Shown here: piece after piece, positions 1 to 10,599 of the stretch
Layout of the letters: every line of letters begins with the position of its first letter
How positions within the stretch are numbered: position 1 is the first letter of the stretch
Assembly (NCBI GenBank): GCA_043228905.1
Contig: JBHGNT010000018.1
Span: 17,050,001 to 17,114,000, forward strand
Direction of reading: 5' to 3'
Length of the DNA: 64,000 nt
Source of the DNA: Azolla caroliniana
Lineage: Eukaryota > Polypodiophyta
The notes under the pieces: model-generated
The model's input: only the letters and a program-made list of their open reading frames with translations
Databases searched by the model: none
Told to the model about the DNA's origin: nothing
Translations under genes and position numbers: made by a program

Positions 1-1091
1 CAAGAGGCAATGTGACCATCGATCATACACACTATATTGAAACTCAAGCATCACCACTTCGACACAATTTCTATTTGATATCTCAATTTCTTTATTTCTT
101 ACACCGCACATGTAATAGGCTTGATATTTGAAAATTGAGTACTAGCATGAGGTGAGAGCAAACAAATTTGATCTTGATGGATTAGAGAATTTATTTTTTG
201 GTTGAATGATGTGATTTAGTAGATAATAAAGTGTAACAAAATTTGTATCTACTTGAGGAGCGCCATGGAATTTTCAGTTCAAAATTCCGATTTTGAATGG
301 AAATCTATGTGAAGAACTGTTATTTTCATAAGAGGCGAAACTCCCCAGACTACGAATTCCTAGCATGTCCATCACCATCACAAAAACACTTTGAGACGAT
401 CAAAATGAAATAGTTGGCGCATAAATTTGAGCTTTGGAGTATATATTATGCTAGAGTCCAACCCACTACCCTGAACCAGAAACTTGGGTGTTCCATCAAC
501 CAGACGAAACTTTCGTGGATTGAATCACCACCTACAATCCCATCCAACGAGGCTCCAGTTGTAGTAATGACGGAATCTTCTAAACCCTCTCCCACGAAAG
601 AAGAGAATGAGAGGTTAGGTGTTGCTCACTAATGAGCAACAAAGAAAGGAGACAAAGTTGTCATTGCACAATTCAACAATTGCTATGACACCAACAAAAT
701 AGCTAGTTTTGTGGTGGTTGTTGACATCATTGAGACTATTACTAACATTAATGTTTGACATTCAGGGTTCCCCCCACCCCCCACTTTCCCCTTTCACACT
801 CACTTCACGTAAGGACTTGCATGAACAAAGTGAACACCATTTTCCCTACATGTCCCCCAATATACCAATATACATTTACGATATAGACACGCTTAGACAT
901 CACATCGGCATAAAAATTTATATACTTGCACATCTCTACTTGAACTTACATACTAACACATACTTAAAACATTTACACAAACATAACACACATGTACAAG
1001 GTAAACACATGCATACTTATATAAGTAGACTTATACACTGAATTTGTCCATATATATACATATATATGCTCATATACACATTTCCAGGTAT

Positions 1092-1128
<37 letters not shown>

Positions 1129-2500
1129 CATTGCATGTATGCATACATCCTTGCCCATTAACATGCATATAAACATATACACACTCATATAAGACAAAAT
1201 TACGTGTAAGTACTTTTATATACTTAGACATTCTAAAACCCACCTCTATATTGAAGCACTTGTGTACTTTCATTTGTACATAAAATCACATGCACGCACA
1301 AGCGCACACACATACAATTATGTTATCAAAGTCTATCAATGGTATCTAAAGGAACTTGAAAGGCATTACAATCCATTGTTGCAAGGGTTCCCAAGTCATC
1401 AACTTGTGCAAACCCCATCTTTCATGGTTCACGTTGCCGATGGTCCTACTCACATTTCACAAGCAAGAATGTAAGATCGCAACCACAATAAGGTTGACAT
1501 TTGACATTCACTTCACTTGTGGACATATCAATTTTTGAAAACACACATCATAGTATGACTTCTCCTCCATTCAGAATTGGCAACAAGAGCATGCGTTCAT
1601 GAGATTTCTTAAACACAATTCAAAGTAATTTGTCAAGTGGTCTATCCATGAAGAAATAGAGGAGAGATGATAACCATAGGATCTAGCCAATTTTGTGGTT
1701 TTGAAGTGAATATGTGGTTGGCCAAATGATATTTGCATAGATGTGTATGTACCAAATTTAGTGGCAAATGTTGTCTTGTGTTGGCTCTTCGGTGCCATTA
1801 TGTTCTTTCTAGCTATTGCGAGAGAAGGCCAATAGATTTGTATGCTCTTTTGCCAATAATCCTCTGCAATGGGCCTTCAATATACCAAACTAGGTAGTCA
1901 TATTTGACGATGGCTTTTTTATGATATGGAAATCCACACACATTTGTAATTGAGAAACTTGTGGTGTGATGATCCTATGTGATCAACGATAGACTTTGAT
2001 ACTTAATCTTGAATGGATTATTGTTGCAATATAACGTTAAACATTTCAAAAACTTCAATGCTAAATGTGATGTTTAGTGAGACACATAAATCTCGCATTT
2101 TTTAACGACGGGAATAACATAAGGTTCAATGATGTGATGCAAACCAAATTAGGATCTTTGAGGCATTGGCAATGTGAAAGTGTTTAAATTGTTAGACGAA
2201 AAAGAAATCGATGATTTTCCAAGTCTAGTTGAGAAGTATGGGAGTGGAAGAGGAATAGCTCCGGCGGAACATACGGCGCACTAGAGGTGATACAGACGAG
2301 GAGGTTCTGTGTCAAGAAGGCAAGGCTTTCACAAAGTTGTGCGGGATGATGAGTCCACACCTTTGTGGTCGATGAGTAATTGTATGGATGGATGCTAAAG
2401 GTGTTAAGTCTTGTATGTATTGCATAGTAAAATAGTTTAACGAAGTAGGGAGACTAATGGCCGGCCAAAGGATGGACAGAAGGCGAGGAGGCCAAAAGAA
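1..2500. other. AT-rich intergenic stretch, no gene seen
   Basis: No open frame here resembles a known protein, and the short frames lack codon structure. The only clear feature is a (TA)n microsatellite at about 1095-1125, set in a wider stretch (about 880-1320) of alternating purine/pyrimidine CATA/TACA-type sequence. Confidence 0.6.
1095..1125. repeat. (TA)n microsatellite
   Basis: An uninterrupted run of alternating T and A of about 30 bases lies in AT-rich intergenic DNA. It accounts for the Ile/Tyr-rich short open frames on the minus strand here, which are not genes. Confidence 0.9.
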
Positions 2501-2596
2501 TGAAGGAAAAGAAGAAGACGGGGGAGTTGGGCCATCCGTTTGAACGAACGGGCACTCTCCATCCCATTCCATTGGCTCTCCTCCTTAAAAACGCCT

Positions 2597-2707
2597 CACG
2601 TGACACACCCACACACCACTCCAGTTTCCGCTCTTTCTCTCTCTCTCTCTCTCTGTGCGAGAGTGCCCGGTGTCAGTCACGTGACGCCGCCTCCACCGAC
2701 TCACGTG
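2597..2707 (+). promoter_or_regulatory. Cluster of three CACGTG G-boxes upstream of the FLA gene
   Basis: Perfect CACGTG palindromes occur at 2597-2602, 2678-2683 and 2702-2707, the last ending 8 bases before the chosen ATG at 2716. A CT-rich pyrimidine run (about 2634-2654) lies between the first two. CACGTG is the classic G-box core bound by plant bZIP and bHLH factors. A regulatory role here is inferred from spacing and position. Some or all of the boxes may lie in the 5' UTR, because the transcription start is not known. A fourth CACGTG at 3309-3314 is inside the coding sequence. Confidence 0.5.
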
Positions 2708-2715
2708 CCTGCCAT

Positions 2716-3849
2716 ATGGCCTCCCAACTCCACAGCCTTCTCCTCCTCCTCCTCCTCCTCCTCTTCCTCACGCTTGGCATCATGGCCGGCGTGAACGCGT
2801 CTTCACCTAAAACCGCCACAGCCAGCCCCCTGCCTCAGGCCCTGCTGGCCGAGGTGGCGCACGCTCTGCAGGCCGGCGGCGGCGGCGGATCTGGACGTGT
2901 TAACAGCTACCTCGCCGCCTCTCTTCTCCTGCCGCATTACCTCCGCCCCCTAACCCGCCCTCGCATAACCCTCCTCCTCCCCAGCGACGCCGTCCTCTTC
3001 CTCCAGCCTTCCGCCATGCCTCTCCTCTCCGCCATGCCTACCTCCCAGCTCCGCTCCCTCGCCCGCTTCCACATGCTCCCCACCAACCTCACCTTCGCCG
3101 ACCTCTCCACCCTCCCCAAAGCCACCCTCCTCCCCACCCTCCTTGGCGACGCCTACCGCCTCCGCATAGACAGTGCCGGCGGCGGCGGCGGCGGCGGCGG
3201 CGCTTCTTCTTCTTCTTCTTCCTCCGCTGCTGCTGCTGCCAATTTCCTGATCGAAGGCGCTCACATCATCCACCCCGACATTTGCCCGCCTTCGCTCTCC
3301 CACATCGTCACGTGCCACGGCATCGACCGCCTCCTCCTTGCCTCCTCCTCCACCGATGCCCCTGCCTCCTCCGCCCCTAGTATCAATGAGCTCCCACCAC
3401 CGGCTCCGGCTCCGGCTCCGGCTCCTGGCTCCTCTGCCAGTCCAGCGGATATCCATACCGATGGCGGCATTCTCCAACTGTCTTCTCCAACTCCTGCACC
3501 GCCAGTGCAAGATCAGCCCACCAATCCTTCCTCCGCCATAACTGCTCCCCATCATCTCATGGATGCCTACCCTGTAGCTCCTAATGGCACCTCTTCCGCT
3601 ACCCCTCCTCCCTCCACGCACAGCACTAACAACACTACCACTAGTACTTCCTTGCCTTCGGCAACGACAGCCTCCATTGTAGGCAATGCCAATGACACCG
3701 GCTTCCTCGCCTTCAGCCCTGCACCCCACCCACATAACGCCACCTCCTCTTCCTATTCTGCTCCCCGGCCTCCTCCTCTCCCCTTCATGTTCCTCACCCT
3801 AGCACTCCTGCTCCTTGTTGCAGGAGGAGTCGGGGGCCACATGCTATGA
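2716..3849 (+). CDS. Fasciclin-like arabinogalactan protein, single FAS1 domain, probably GPI-anchored
   Basis: This single-exon gene encodes 377 aa. The ATG at 2716 is chosen because it opens directly onto a Leu-rich signal peptide (residues 1-28, MASQLHS followed by nine Leu). An in-frame ATG at 2500 would put 72 unrelated residues in front of it. Residues about 38-209 form a FAS1-like domain: ITLLLPSDAV, the H-box-like RFHMLPTNLTF, and the closing FLIEGAHIIHP. A Gly run and a Ser/Ala run (residues 155-175) interrupt it. A Pro/Ala/Ser/Thr-rich region with PAPAPAP (about 227-239) and several NxT/S sites follows, typical of arabinogalactan glycosylation. The last 26 residues are hydrophobic (MFLTLALLLLVAGG), as expected of a GPI-anchor signal. 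FLAs act at the outer plasma membrane and cell wall in adhesion and wall architecture. The family call is strong; orthology to a particular FLA is not attempted. The gene is GC-rich compared with its AT-rich surroundings. Confidence 0.88.
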   Translation: MASQLHSLLLLLLLLLFLTLGIMAGVNASSPKTATASPLPQALLAEVAHALQAGGGGGSGRVNSYLAASLLLPHYLRPLTRPRITLLLPSDAVLFLQPSAMPLLSAMPTSQLRSLARFHMLPTNLTFADLSTLPKATLLPTLLGDAYRLRIDSAGGGGGGGGASSSSSSSAAAAANFLIEGAHIIHPDICPPSLSHIVTCHGIDRLLLASSSTDAPASSAPSINELPPPAPAPAPAPGSSASPADIHTDGGILQLSSPTPAPPVQDQPTNPSSAITAPHHLMDAYPVAPNGTSSATPPPSTHSTNNTTTSTSLPSATTASIVGNANDTGFLAFSPAPHPHNATSSSYSAPRPPPLPFMFLTLALLLLVAGGVGGHML

Positions 3850-4890
3850 ATCCTATCCTAATTTAAAGTCTAATATGACCCTAATGTTCCATCATGATAA
3901 AGCCTCTCATAATAATTCTCTCCTGCCAGCTCCATCCCAATCATCAGGGTTTTGTTTCCAAGTGTTTATATGGAAAGAGTACACCTTCAATGTAATTAAA
4001 CAGGGAAATGATTGATTGCCTTCTCATCTTATTTTCAACTTCAGTTCAATGTGTGTGTGTGTGTGTGTGTAAGTGTCTAGTGTAATATGAGATGGATTTT
4101 GGTGAGCTACTTATGACTGAAAACCAAAAATAGGCATGTAGCAAGTCTTTGATTCCCTAGTAGTTGCGGTAATGATGACATGATCTCGATACATTCATGG
4201 ATTCATTCGTCACATCGTTATCGCCCAATGTGGAATCGAAACCTACCTACACGACGGTGTGAGTGGGATGCATATGTATTACGGATCGCGGAACTTATTA
4301 TTGTCGGGATACCTCCCCACACATGCACCACCAACCTCACTTTTGCCAGTCTTGTTTGATGTTCTCCCAAGTGTGGGATATGAAGAGATATTAATCTCTG
4401 CAATGGATGATCTTATATAACGAAGAAGTATGAGTAGGCTATGGAGGATCATAATTGTCAATCACTGTAAAATTTATGACCTTCATGAATCAGATACGTG
4501 ACACAATGTGGTAAGGTTAAGAGAAGATGGTGTTTTGTGTTTCAATGCTCAAGAAATTGTGAAGAAATATGTGGAATATTATACACAATTGTTAGATGTA
4601 GAAGTGTTATTGATGATAATGTTAAAAAGGAAAAATATGTTTTTTTAAAAGGGGTCAAAAATCATGTATCACATGATGTGATACAATCATCATCAATGTT
4701 AATATTTCTGAGTCTTCGGTGAGATGGACGAACAAATTAACTCTTTATTAAATATGTAATTAAATTGAAGGGGACTTTTACGATCTTATTTTAGAAGGTG
4801 TGAAAATAAGGGAAAACGACTCATACTCAGGAGATTGATTTAATACATTCTTAGCAAATTGATTTGATAAAACTTTTGTTGAATGTGCCT
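3850..4890. other. FLA 3' flank and intergenic DNA with (GT)n repeat
   Basis: The sequence directly after the FLA stop probably includes its 3' UTR; no exact poly(A) site can be called. A (GT)n microsatellite lies at about 4050-4070. No coding sequence is supported in the rest. Confidence 0.5.
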
Positions 4891-5560
4891 TCTCCATCTT
4901 CCTTTGCTCATTGGAGGCCTATTTCATTGATGGAGGGAATGTAAAAGATTTTTAGAAAAGTGATGGCCAATAGATTACATAAAGTTTCTATTATTCACAA
5001 TGCTCAATTATATGGGTTCTTGGAAAAAAGAGATATTTTACATAATATTCTTAGAGATGTTGAATGAGAATTGACTATGCAAAGGATTTTAAACAAGAAT
5101 TATAGTTTTGATACAATTGGATCTTGAGAAGAGATATGATAATGTGGATTGGTTATTTATAAATTAGTTGATGTCTCATATGGGTTTTAATGATCACATG
5201 TCTAAGTTGATAGACACATTAGGGGAGGGTCCTTTTTCACATATGATGTTTAATGGACTATTTGCCCAACCTATTTCTATTCGAAGATCAATTAAACATA
5301 GATATTAGGTTAACCCTTTACTACTCACTATTGTGACACGTCCTATTCTTATTAAATTAATACACAATATGGACACAGAGGAAGAATTGCTTGGACTAAG
5401 GTGGCCATCAAGGAAGCCATGTATACAAGCCCTTACAATTGACCATATCATGTTTTTGGCACCTAATCATGAAAATATTAGTAAGAAAAGAGATGTATGG
5501 GAAATTTTTTCAAATGCTTTAAGATTAAGACTTAATATGCATAAAATTGTCCCATTTCAT
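4890..5560 (+). pseudogene. Remnant of a LINE-type non-LTR retrotransposon reverse transcriptase
   Basis: Broken frames on the plus strand keep the order of a plant LINE reverse transcriptase. RPISLMEG and KVMANRLHKV come at about 4915-4990, then YGFLEKRDILHNIL (about 5010-5055), then the catalytic-block relative IQLDLEKRYDNVDW (about 5112-5155), followed by MSHMGFNDHMSKLI and FSHMMFNGLF. Several stop codons interrupt it, so it is dead. No endonuclease, 3' tail or target duplication was recognised. The family assignment rests on motif order known for LINE (L1-clade) reverse transcriptases. Confidence 0.72.
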
Positions 5561-6289
5561 TTATAAAACAAGATGTGTTGGCGGTGGGGTGGTCAGGAAG
5601 GATAGTACATCGTGTTATGATTTGTCATCACCTTGTATATCCAATTGAGGTGGTAATCTCTCGTATGAAACTTATTGAGTGGGTACCTAAAAAAATGGAG
5701 GATAAGTTTATATATTGTAAGTCTCAATTCTAGCCTTTTCATGTATAACTTAAGTGGTCCAATCGATTATAGTTCCTATGGTATCTTATTGTTTGGCTTT
5801 TCTTCCAAGGTTGAAGAAAGATCTTGAAATGGTGTCACACTAAATGTGGATGTTGTTATGGCAGAGAAAAGGAAAACGTACCATGTCGTGGTTGGCATAG
5901 GATCACGTTCGTACTCTAAAGCATCTAGGTGGGGCATCAATATTTAATTTGTATGAGCATATGGTAGTTCGTCAATTCACCTTCATTTCATTTATGTTTG
6001 AGGGTGTACAACCTTTGGATAGAAATAGGCATACTTTAGACAAGAATTAAGGTTGGAAACATAACGATTGAAGCTAATTTGTGAAATATCATTAATTTTG
6101 AAAAGCATGTCAAATGTGGAAGGTCTTTGATAATTAACCATTTGTTGAAATCTTGTCAAAGAATGTTGGATTTAGGGGAGGCAAATAGCCCATTCCTATT
6201 AAAAAAGCTATACTTATCACAAGTTGATTGGCAAACCTAAGTAGATCATATACGAAGAGTTATAAAGATACGGGGTTTCCTAAGCCCAT

Positions 6290-8330
6290 TACCTAGTGGT
6301 TTCATGTGATGATGACATGTTAGTGTTCTTGATTGATGCTACAATTTGAGGTATTCATTAGGAGAGTTATGGTTGGATCTTTATCATTGTCGGATGCATT
6401 AAACAAAAGAAACTTAGCTGGTCCCAAGTTCTTCATAACAAAAGACTTGCTAAGCTCTCTCTTAAACTTTTTAATATTGTTGGTATCTTGACCGACAATC
6501 AACATATCATCTACATATAAAAATTATTGTAGAATGATGAGATCACCATTAGAGAATGTCTTAAAGAACACTCAGTGATCTAAGATCGTCATGTTATACT
6601 TGACATGATCTTTTCATGTGACTTCGAACCCCTAAGGTTGTTCCATGTAAATTTCTTCATCCAAATCACCATGACAGAAGGTGGTATTCACATCAAGTTG
6701 TTCAATTTCTAGATTTAAACTAGGTACAATCCCAAGTACAACTTTGATTAAAGATATCTTCACCACTAGTGAGAAACTCTCCTCAAAATCAGCACCTTGA
6801 ATTTCCAATGTGCCTTCACCACCAATCCAACCTTTGTATCTTGGTTGATTTTGTAATGTCCCTCAATTTTGAGCGTGTAAACCTATTTGTTATTCAACGC
6901 TCTCTTGCCCTTACGAGCTTTACCAAGTCATAGGTCATAGATCTGATTATGTTTAAAGGACTTCATATCATCAATCATGGCCTCAAACAATTTCTCTCTC
7001 TAATAATACGTGATCATAGCTTATCTAAAGCTCTATGGCTCTCCCCCATTTGTGAGCATAAAAAATTCATGTGGACTACATCTAGTAGAAGGTTTCCTTT
7101 GTCTCATGAACCTTTTAACCTCTTCTTCTTGCTATGGAGCTACAAGAATGTCATCAATCTAATCATGTGGAATCATGGTTTTGCTCATCCTCAAAATCAT
7201 CAACTACATCATAAACTACATGCACCATCATACTCTTCCACATTTCCCCCATCACCCTGAATTTCCAAGGGAGAAGTTGAATATGTGGTGACTAAAAAAT
7301 CATGAGTTAAATTTGGTATTTTACTCAACTCTGGACCTTGTAAAGTGTGATCCTCAAAGAATAATACATGTCTACTTCTAATTTCACCTTTTGATTCACT
7401 AGGTCATATAATTTATAGCCAAATTCTTCATGACCATATCCCAAGAAGGTACATGGTTTGCACTAGTCATCAACCTTAGACCTTTCATCTTTTGGGATGT
7501 GAACATAAGCCCTACAAAAAGTGCTTGTATGATACATATTTCCTTCTCCAAATTCTCTCTAGAACATCACTATATAATGGAGCTAACAAAGATAAGTTTA
7601 TAAGATGAATTGTAGCCCTCATTGCTTCACCCCAAAAGGGTCTAGGCAATTTAGAGGGAGAGAACATACACCTTATCCACTCACAAACTATTCTATTCAT
7701 TCTTTCATCCACACCATTGTGTTAGAGGTGTTTCGGGAACAGTTCTCACAAGCCTAATAACATGATCATGACAATAATGCTCAAGTAGAACATTTTTCCT
7801 TGTTGGAACCTTTACTCCTTTTTACTCATGTTGTCAAGTCTCTTTTGCCATAGCTCGATGGAGATATTCTTGTCAACTACATTTACCTCTCCACTAGACA
7901 CCATAGCATGCATAAGGTATAAATAATTCTATTTCTAACATTTTGCAATGATTAGAGAGCCTTTGGTGAGCTTCCATCTTCCTTCATTAAAGTAATTTGA
8001 ATTACCATCATCATCAAGATTATATGCAGAAATGATATTTAGCCAAATATCTGAAGCATGTCTAACATCCTTCAATACAAGTTTACAACCTATGTCTATC
8101 ACCAAAATGACATGCCTATACAACCTAGTTGGCCATTTTGAGTCTACAAAAGTTACCACTAGCATGTGAGGTAACACAAGCATCATCACAAATAATGATA
8201 ATTTCACCGTCACTATGATGTAGCACTAAGAAGAAGGTAGTAAGGTTTACCTCTATACGTGAGTAGTGCGCGAGATTGATGGAGAAGATGAGTCTTTCAT
8301 AGATCACAGAAGGAGGGATTCGGTACAGGT
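6290..8330 (-). pseudogene. Decayed Ty1/copia retrotransposon polyprotein
   Basis: Read on the minus strand, pieces appear in the copia order. Protease/GAG-pre-integrase comes first (8213-7935, with LKDVRHASDIWLNIISAYNL and KGSLIIAKC). Integrase C-terminal core follows (7712-7512, with MNRIVCEWIRCMFS and LPRPFWGEAMRATIHLIN). Reverse transcriptase comes last (about 6780-6330, with LEIEQLDVNTTF, GDLDEEIYMEQP, LYVDDMLIVGQD and SFVMKNLGPAK). Multiple stops and frameshifts separate the pieces and no LTRs were recognised. It is related in sequence to the intact copia-B element at 26358-31879 but is far older. Confidence 0.8.
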
Positions 8331-9592
8331 AGAGATCAATGTTGTCTCAAGCTTCCTCACTTTCTATCTCTCTATGTCTTTTGTGTTTTGATCTCTCACT
8401 CACACATATACACATTGTTTTTGTTACTATTTTTATTATTTTCAGCTTTTGGTTTCGTTTTCAGTTTTTTGTTTTTTCTATGCTACTATACTACTAGGTA
8501 GTGGGATATAAAGAGTAAGTAAAATATACTGCTGAAATTGTACAAAAAGCCCCTACCTTCTTTCTTTTTTTTTCTAAAATAAAAAACTCCTTCCATTAGT
8601 TATAGAAAAGCCCCTACCTTTTACTTATTACCTTTATAGTTATGGAAAAATGCGGAGAGGTACAAACTATTGAATAATCGAACTTGCTATAGGTATACTT
8701 GAACTAAAACAAGACTCTAGGATCATACTTTTTTCCTAGGAAAAACAATTGCACCAACATAATATAGCACTAATTACCTTTTGGACGAACCTAATCATAA
8801 TTCCACTTGATTTAATCAATCACACACAATATATACAATGGCGACTTGGCATTCTTCGATGATAAAGCCTAAAGGAATACCAAATATAATATGTATCACA
8901 AATGACTAATGACATAGTATATTTGATGTGGATCGATTGGAAAGAGCGCATAGCATGCTTGTGCCATTGGGTAACTAATAGATCTACCTAATAATGAACA
9001 GTAGATTGTACTCTTGATGGGCTTAACAACTTCATGTTATATAAGCAACTGTTGATTCCCCATTAACTAGCATTTTAGAAATTGAAATACATACAACATA
9101 CCAACATAGTGATTTGTTGTTCGGTAATGAGAGTTAAAGAAAAGAAAAGAAACGGAAGCATGAAGTTATTTTGAATAAAGAGTGCAAACACATTTCATTC
9201 ATTCGAGTAATCGACACATGAAAGCTAAGACGATAAGAATGAATTGGATGCTAGAAAACTGTGTTGCGACACGATGCTTTAGAAGGAATCACATCGAAGA
9301 AGTGTCAAGACTAATTTTACTAAATAGCATTGAATTTAGAGATGTGGATCATGGGTTGGATAACTTTACAAATTGGTGGTGTTGGAAGTTAGAAGCAAAA
9401 GGGTTAAAAGAAAAAGAGAGGAGATAAATTTAACTAAGAAGAGGTCGTAGAATTTGAGAGACATTTGGAGCTGTAGAGTGATTAGTAGTTGGGCACATAA
9501 TTTACTTGAATTAGAAATGCTTGAAAAAACTAAGCTTAATATTTGCACTATAATTAGTTGCTAATCAAGGTAAGCAGCTTAAAAAGAATGAT
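8331..9592. other. AT-rich spacer, no gene seen
   Basis: The stretch is AT-rich with poly-T and poly-A runs around 8440-8480 and 8560-8580. Short open frames such as 9182-9427 resemble nothing known. It is the 3' flank of the AHL gene. Confidence 0.5.
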
Positions 9593-10552
9593 TTAGGTGT
9601 AATTGGATGGGCGATTCGGGGCGCCTCCTACATAGCTAACATGATCAAACATGTTTTGGTGATTGGAGAGCTGGAGGTTGGGCAGCACATTGTAGAGGGC
9701 CATGGCGTTGTTCCCTAAGTTAATGCTGTTAATAATCGCGCCCGAATTGGTCCCGGCCGACGAATCGAGTACGGTTGTGGCCGTGGGCGTGGATTGCGGG
9801 GCACCAATGGCTAGCACGGCCGTGGCGGTCGTGCCCGCCACACATTGGTCCATGCTGTTGGGTTCGTCCACGTGGATTAGGGGCAGGCGTTCATATGAGG
9901 CACTTAAGAAAGAGGCCGCCATTATAACTACGGGCCCCGATGCGAGCAATGCCCCCACGACATTTCCCCCCACCACTTGACCCTGCCCGCCCGCGAGGTA
10001 GATGGTCAAGCCCGTAGTGCCCGACGGGCTGGGCTGCGGGAGGAACGAGCCCGAGAGGGACAATATCTCGAACCGTCCGTGCAGCGTCACGGTGGCCCCC
10101 GGGGCTGCGGGTTGCCGGAGCGTGACATTCGTCACGGTCCCGCTCCCGCTTAGCACGCACACCCCGCGTTGGCGCCGGCGTGCAAAGTCCGCCACGCTCT
10201 CGCTCACATCGGACCCGTTTGCTACCTCCAACATGTGGGTCCGTAGCGCATTCGCACTGTCCCGCGTTATGATGATGGGGGGCTTGGGCTTGTTTTTGGA
10301 CCCGGGCGGCCGGCCCCGCGGACGCCGCGGCGCCTCCATGCCGCCACCTACACCATCCCCACCCGTCGTGGTCAATGCCAAGCGGTTCGCGTCGTTATTA
10401 TGGCTGTTGTTGTTATTGTTGTTGTTGGTAGCAGTAATGGATGTACGGTTCATGTTGTTAATCGCGAGATCACTGCTTCCACTGTGTTCTTCGTCGGACA
10501 CTGTGCCCACCACATTACCGCCCATCGCGGCATTACCACCTAATGACCGCAT
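9593..10552 (-). CDS. AHL: AT-hook motif nuclear-localized (AHL) protein, one AT-hook plus one PPC domain
   Basis: This intronless gene encodes 319 aa. It starts at the first ATG after an in-frame upstream stop. A low-complexity N-terminus (Asn run near residues 43-49) leads to a type I AT-hook, [16 protein letters not shown] (residues 77-92, core R-G-R-P), which binds the minor groove of AT-rich DNA. A PPC/DUF296 domain follows (about residues 97-222), starting at the RTHMLEV segment. It carries the hallmark [10 protein letters not shown] (159-168) and [14 protein letters not shown] (183-196), needed for trimer formation and partner binding. A variable Thr/Ala/Asn-rich tail closes it. One AT-hook, this PPC type and no intron match clade-A AHLs, which in Arabidopsis act in nuclei as negative regulators of hypocotyl growth and modulators of flowering. 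Domain calls are seen; the clade role is known from the family. Which family member it is cannot be decided here. The gene is GC-rich in AT-rich surroundings. Confidence 0.93.
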   Translation of the reverse strand: MRSLGGNAAMGGNVVGTVSDEEHSGSSDLAINNMNRTSITATNNNNNNNSHNNDANRLALTTTGGDGVGGGMEAPRRPRGRPPGSKNKPKPPIIITRDSANALRTHMLEVANGSDVSESVADFARRRQRGVCVLSGSGTVTNVTLRQPAAPGATVTLHGRFEILSLSGSFLPQPSPSGTTGLTIYLAGGQGQVVGGNVVGALLASGPVVIMAASFLSASYERLPLIHVDEPNSMDQCVAGTTATAVLAIGAPQSTPTATTVLDSSAGTNSGAIINSINLGNNAMALYNVLPNLQLSNHQNMFDHVSYVGGAPNRPSNYT

Positions 10553-10599
10553 GTCCGGCCTAAATTCTCCTAGGACACCGAAATGCCACTAAATGCAAT

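Noticed and set aside
2500-2715. Upstream in-frame ATG at 2500 as the FLA start
   Set aside because: It would bury the signal peptide behind 72 residues encoded by promoter-like CT-rich sequence. The ATG at 2716 gives a normal secreted FLA.
2950-3735. 261-aa minus-strand ORF over the FLA gene
   Set aside because: It is the shadow of a GC-rich, repeat-rich coding strand; its composition (Gly, Arg, Glu runs) mirrors the FLA codons.
10002-10592. 196-aa plus-strand ORF over the AHL gene
   Set aside because: It is antisense to a clear AHL coding sequence and has no recognisable motif.
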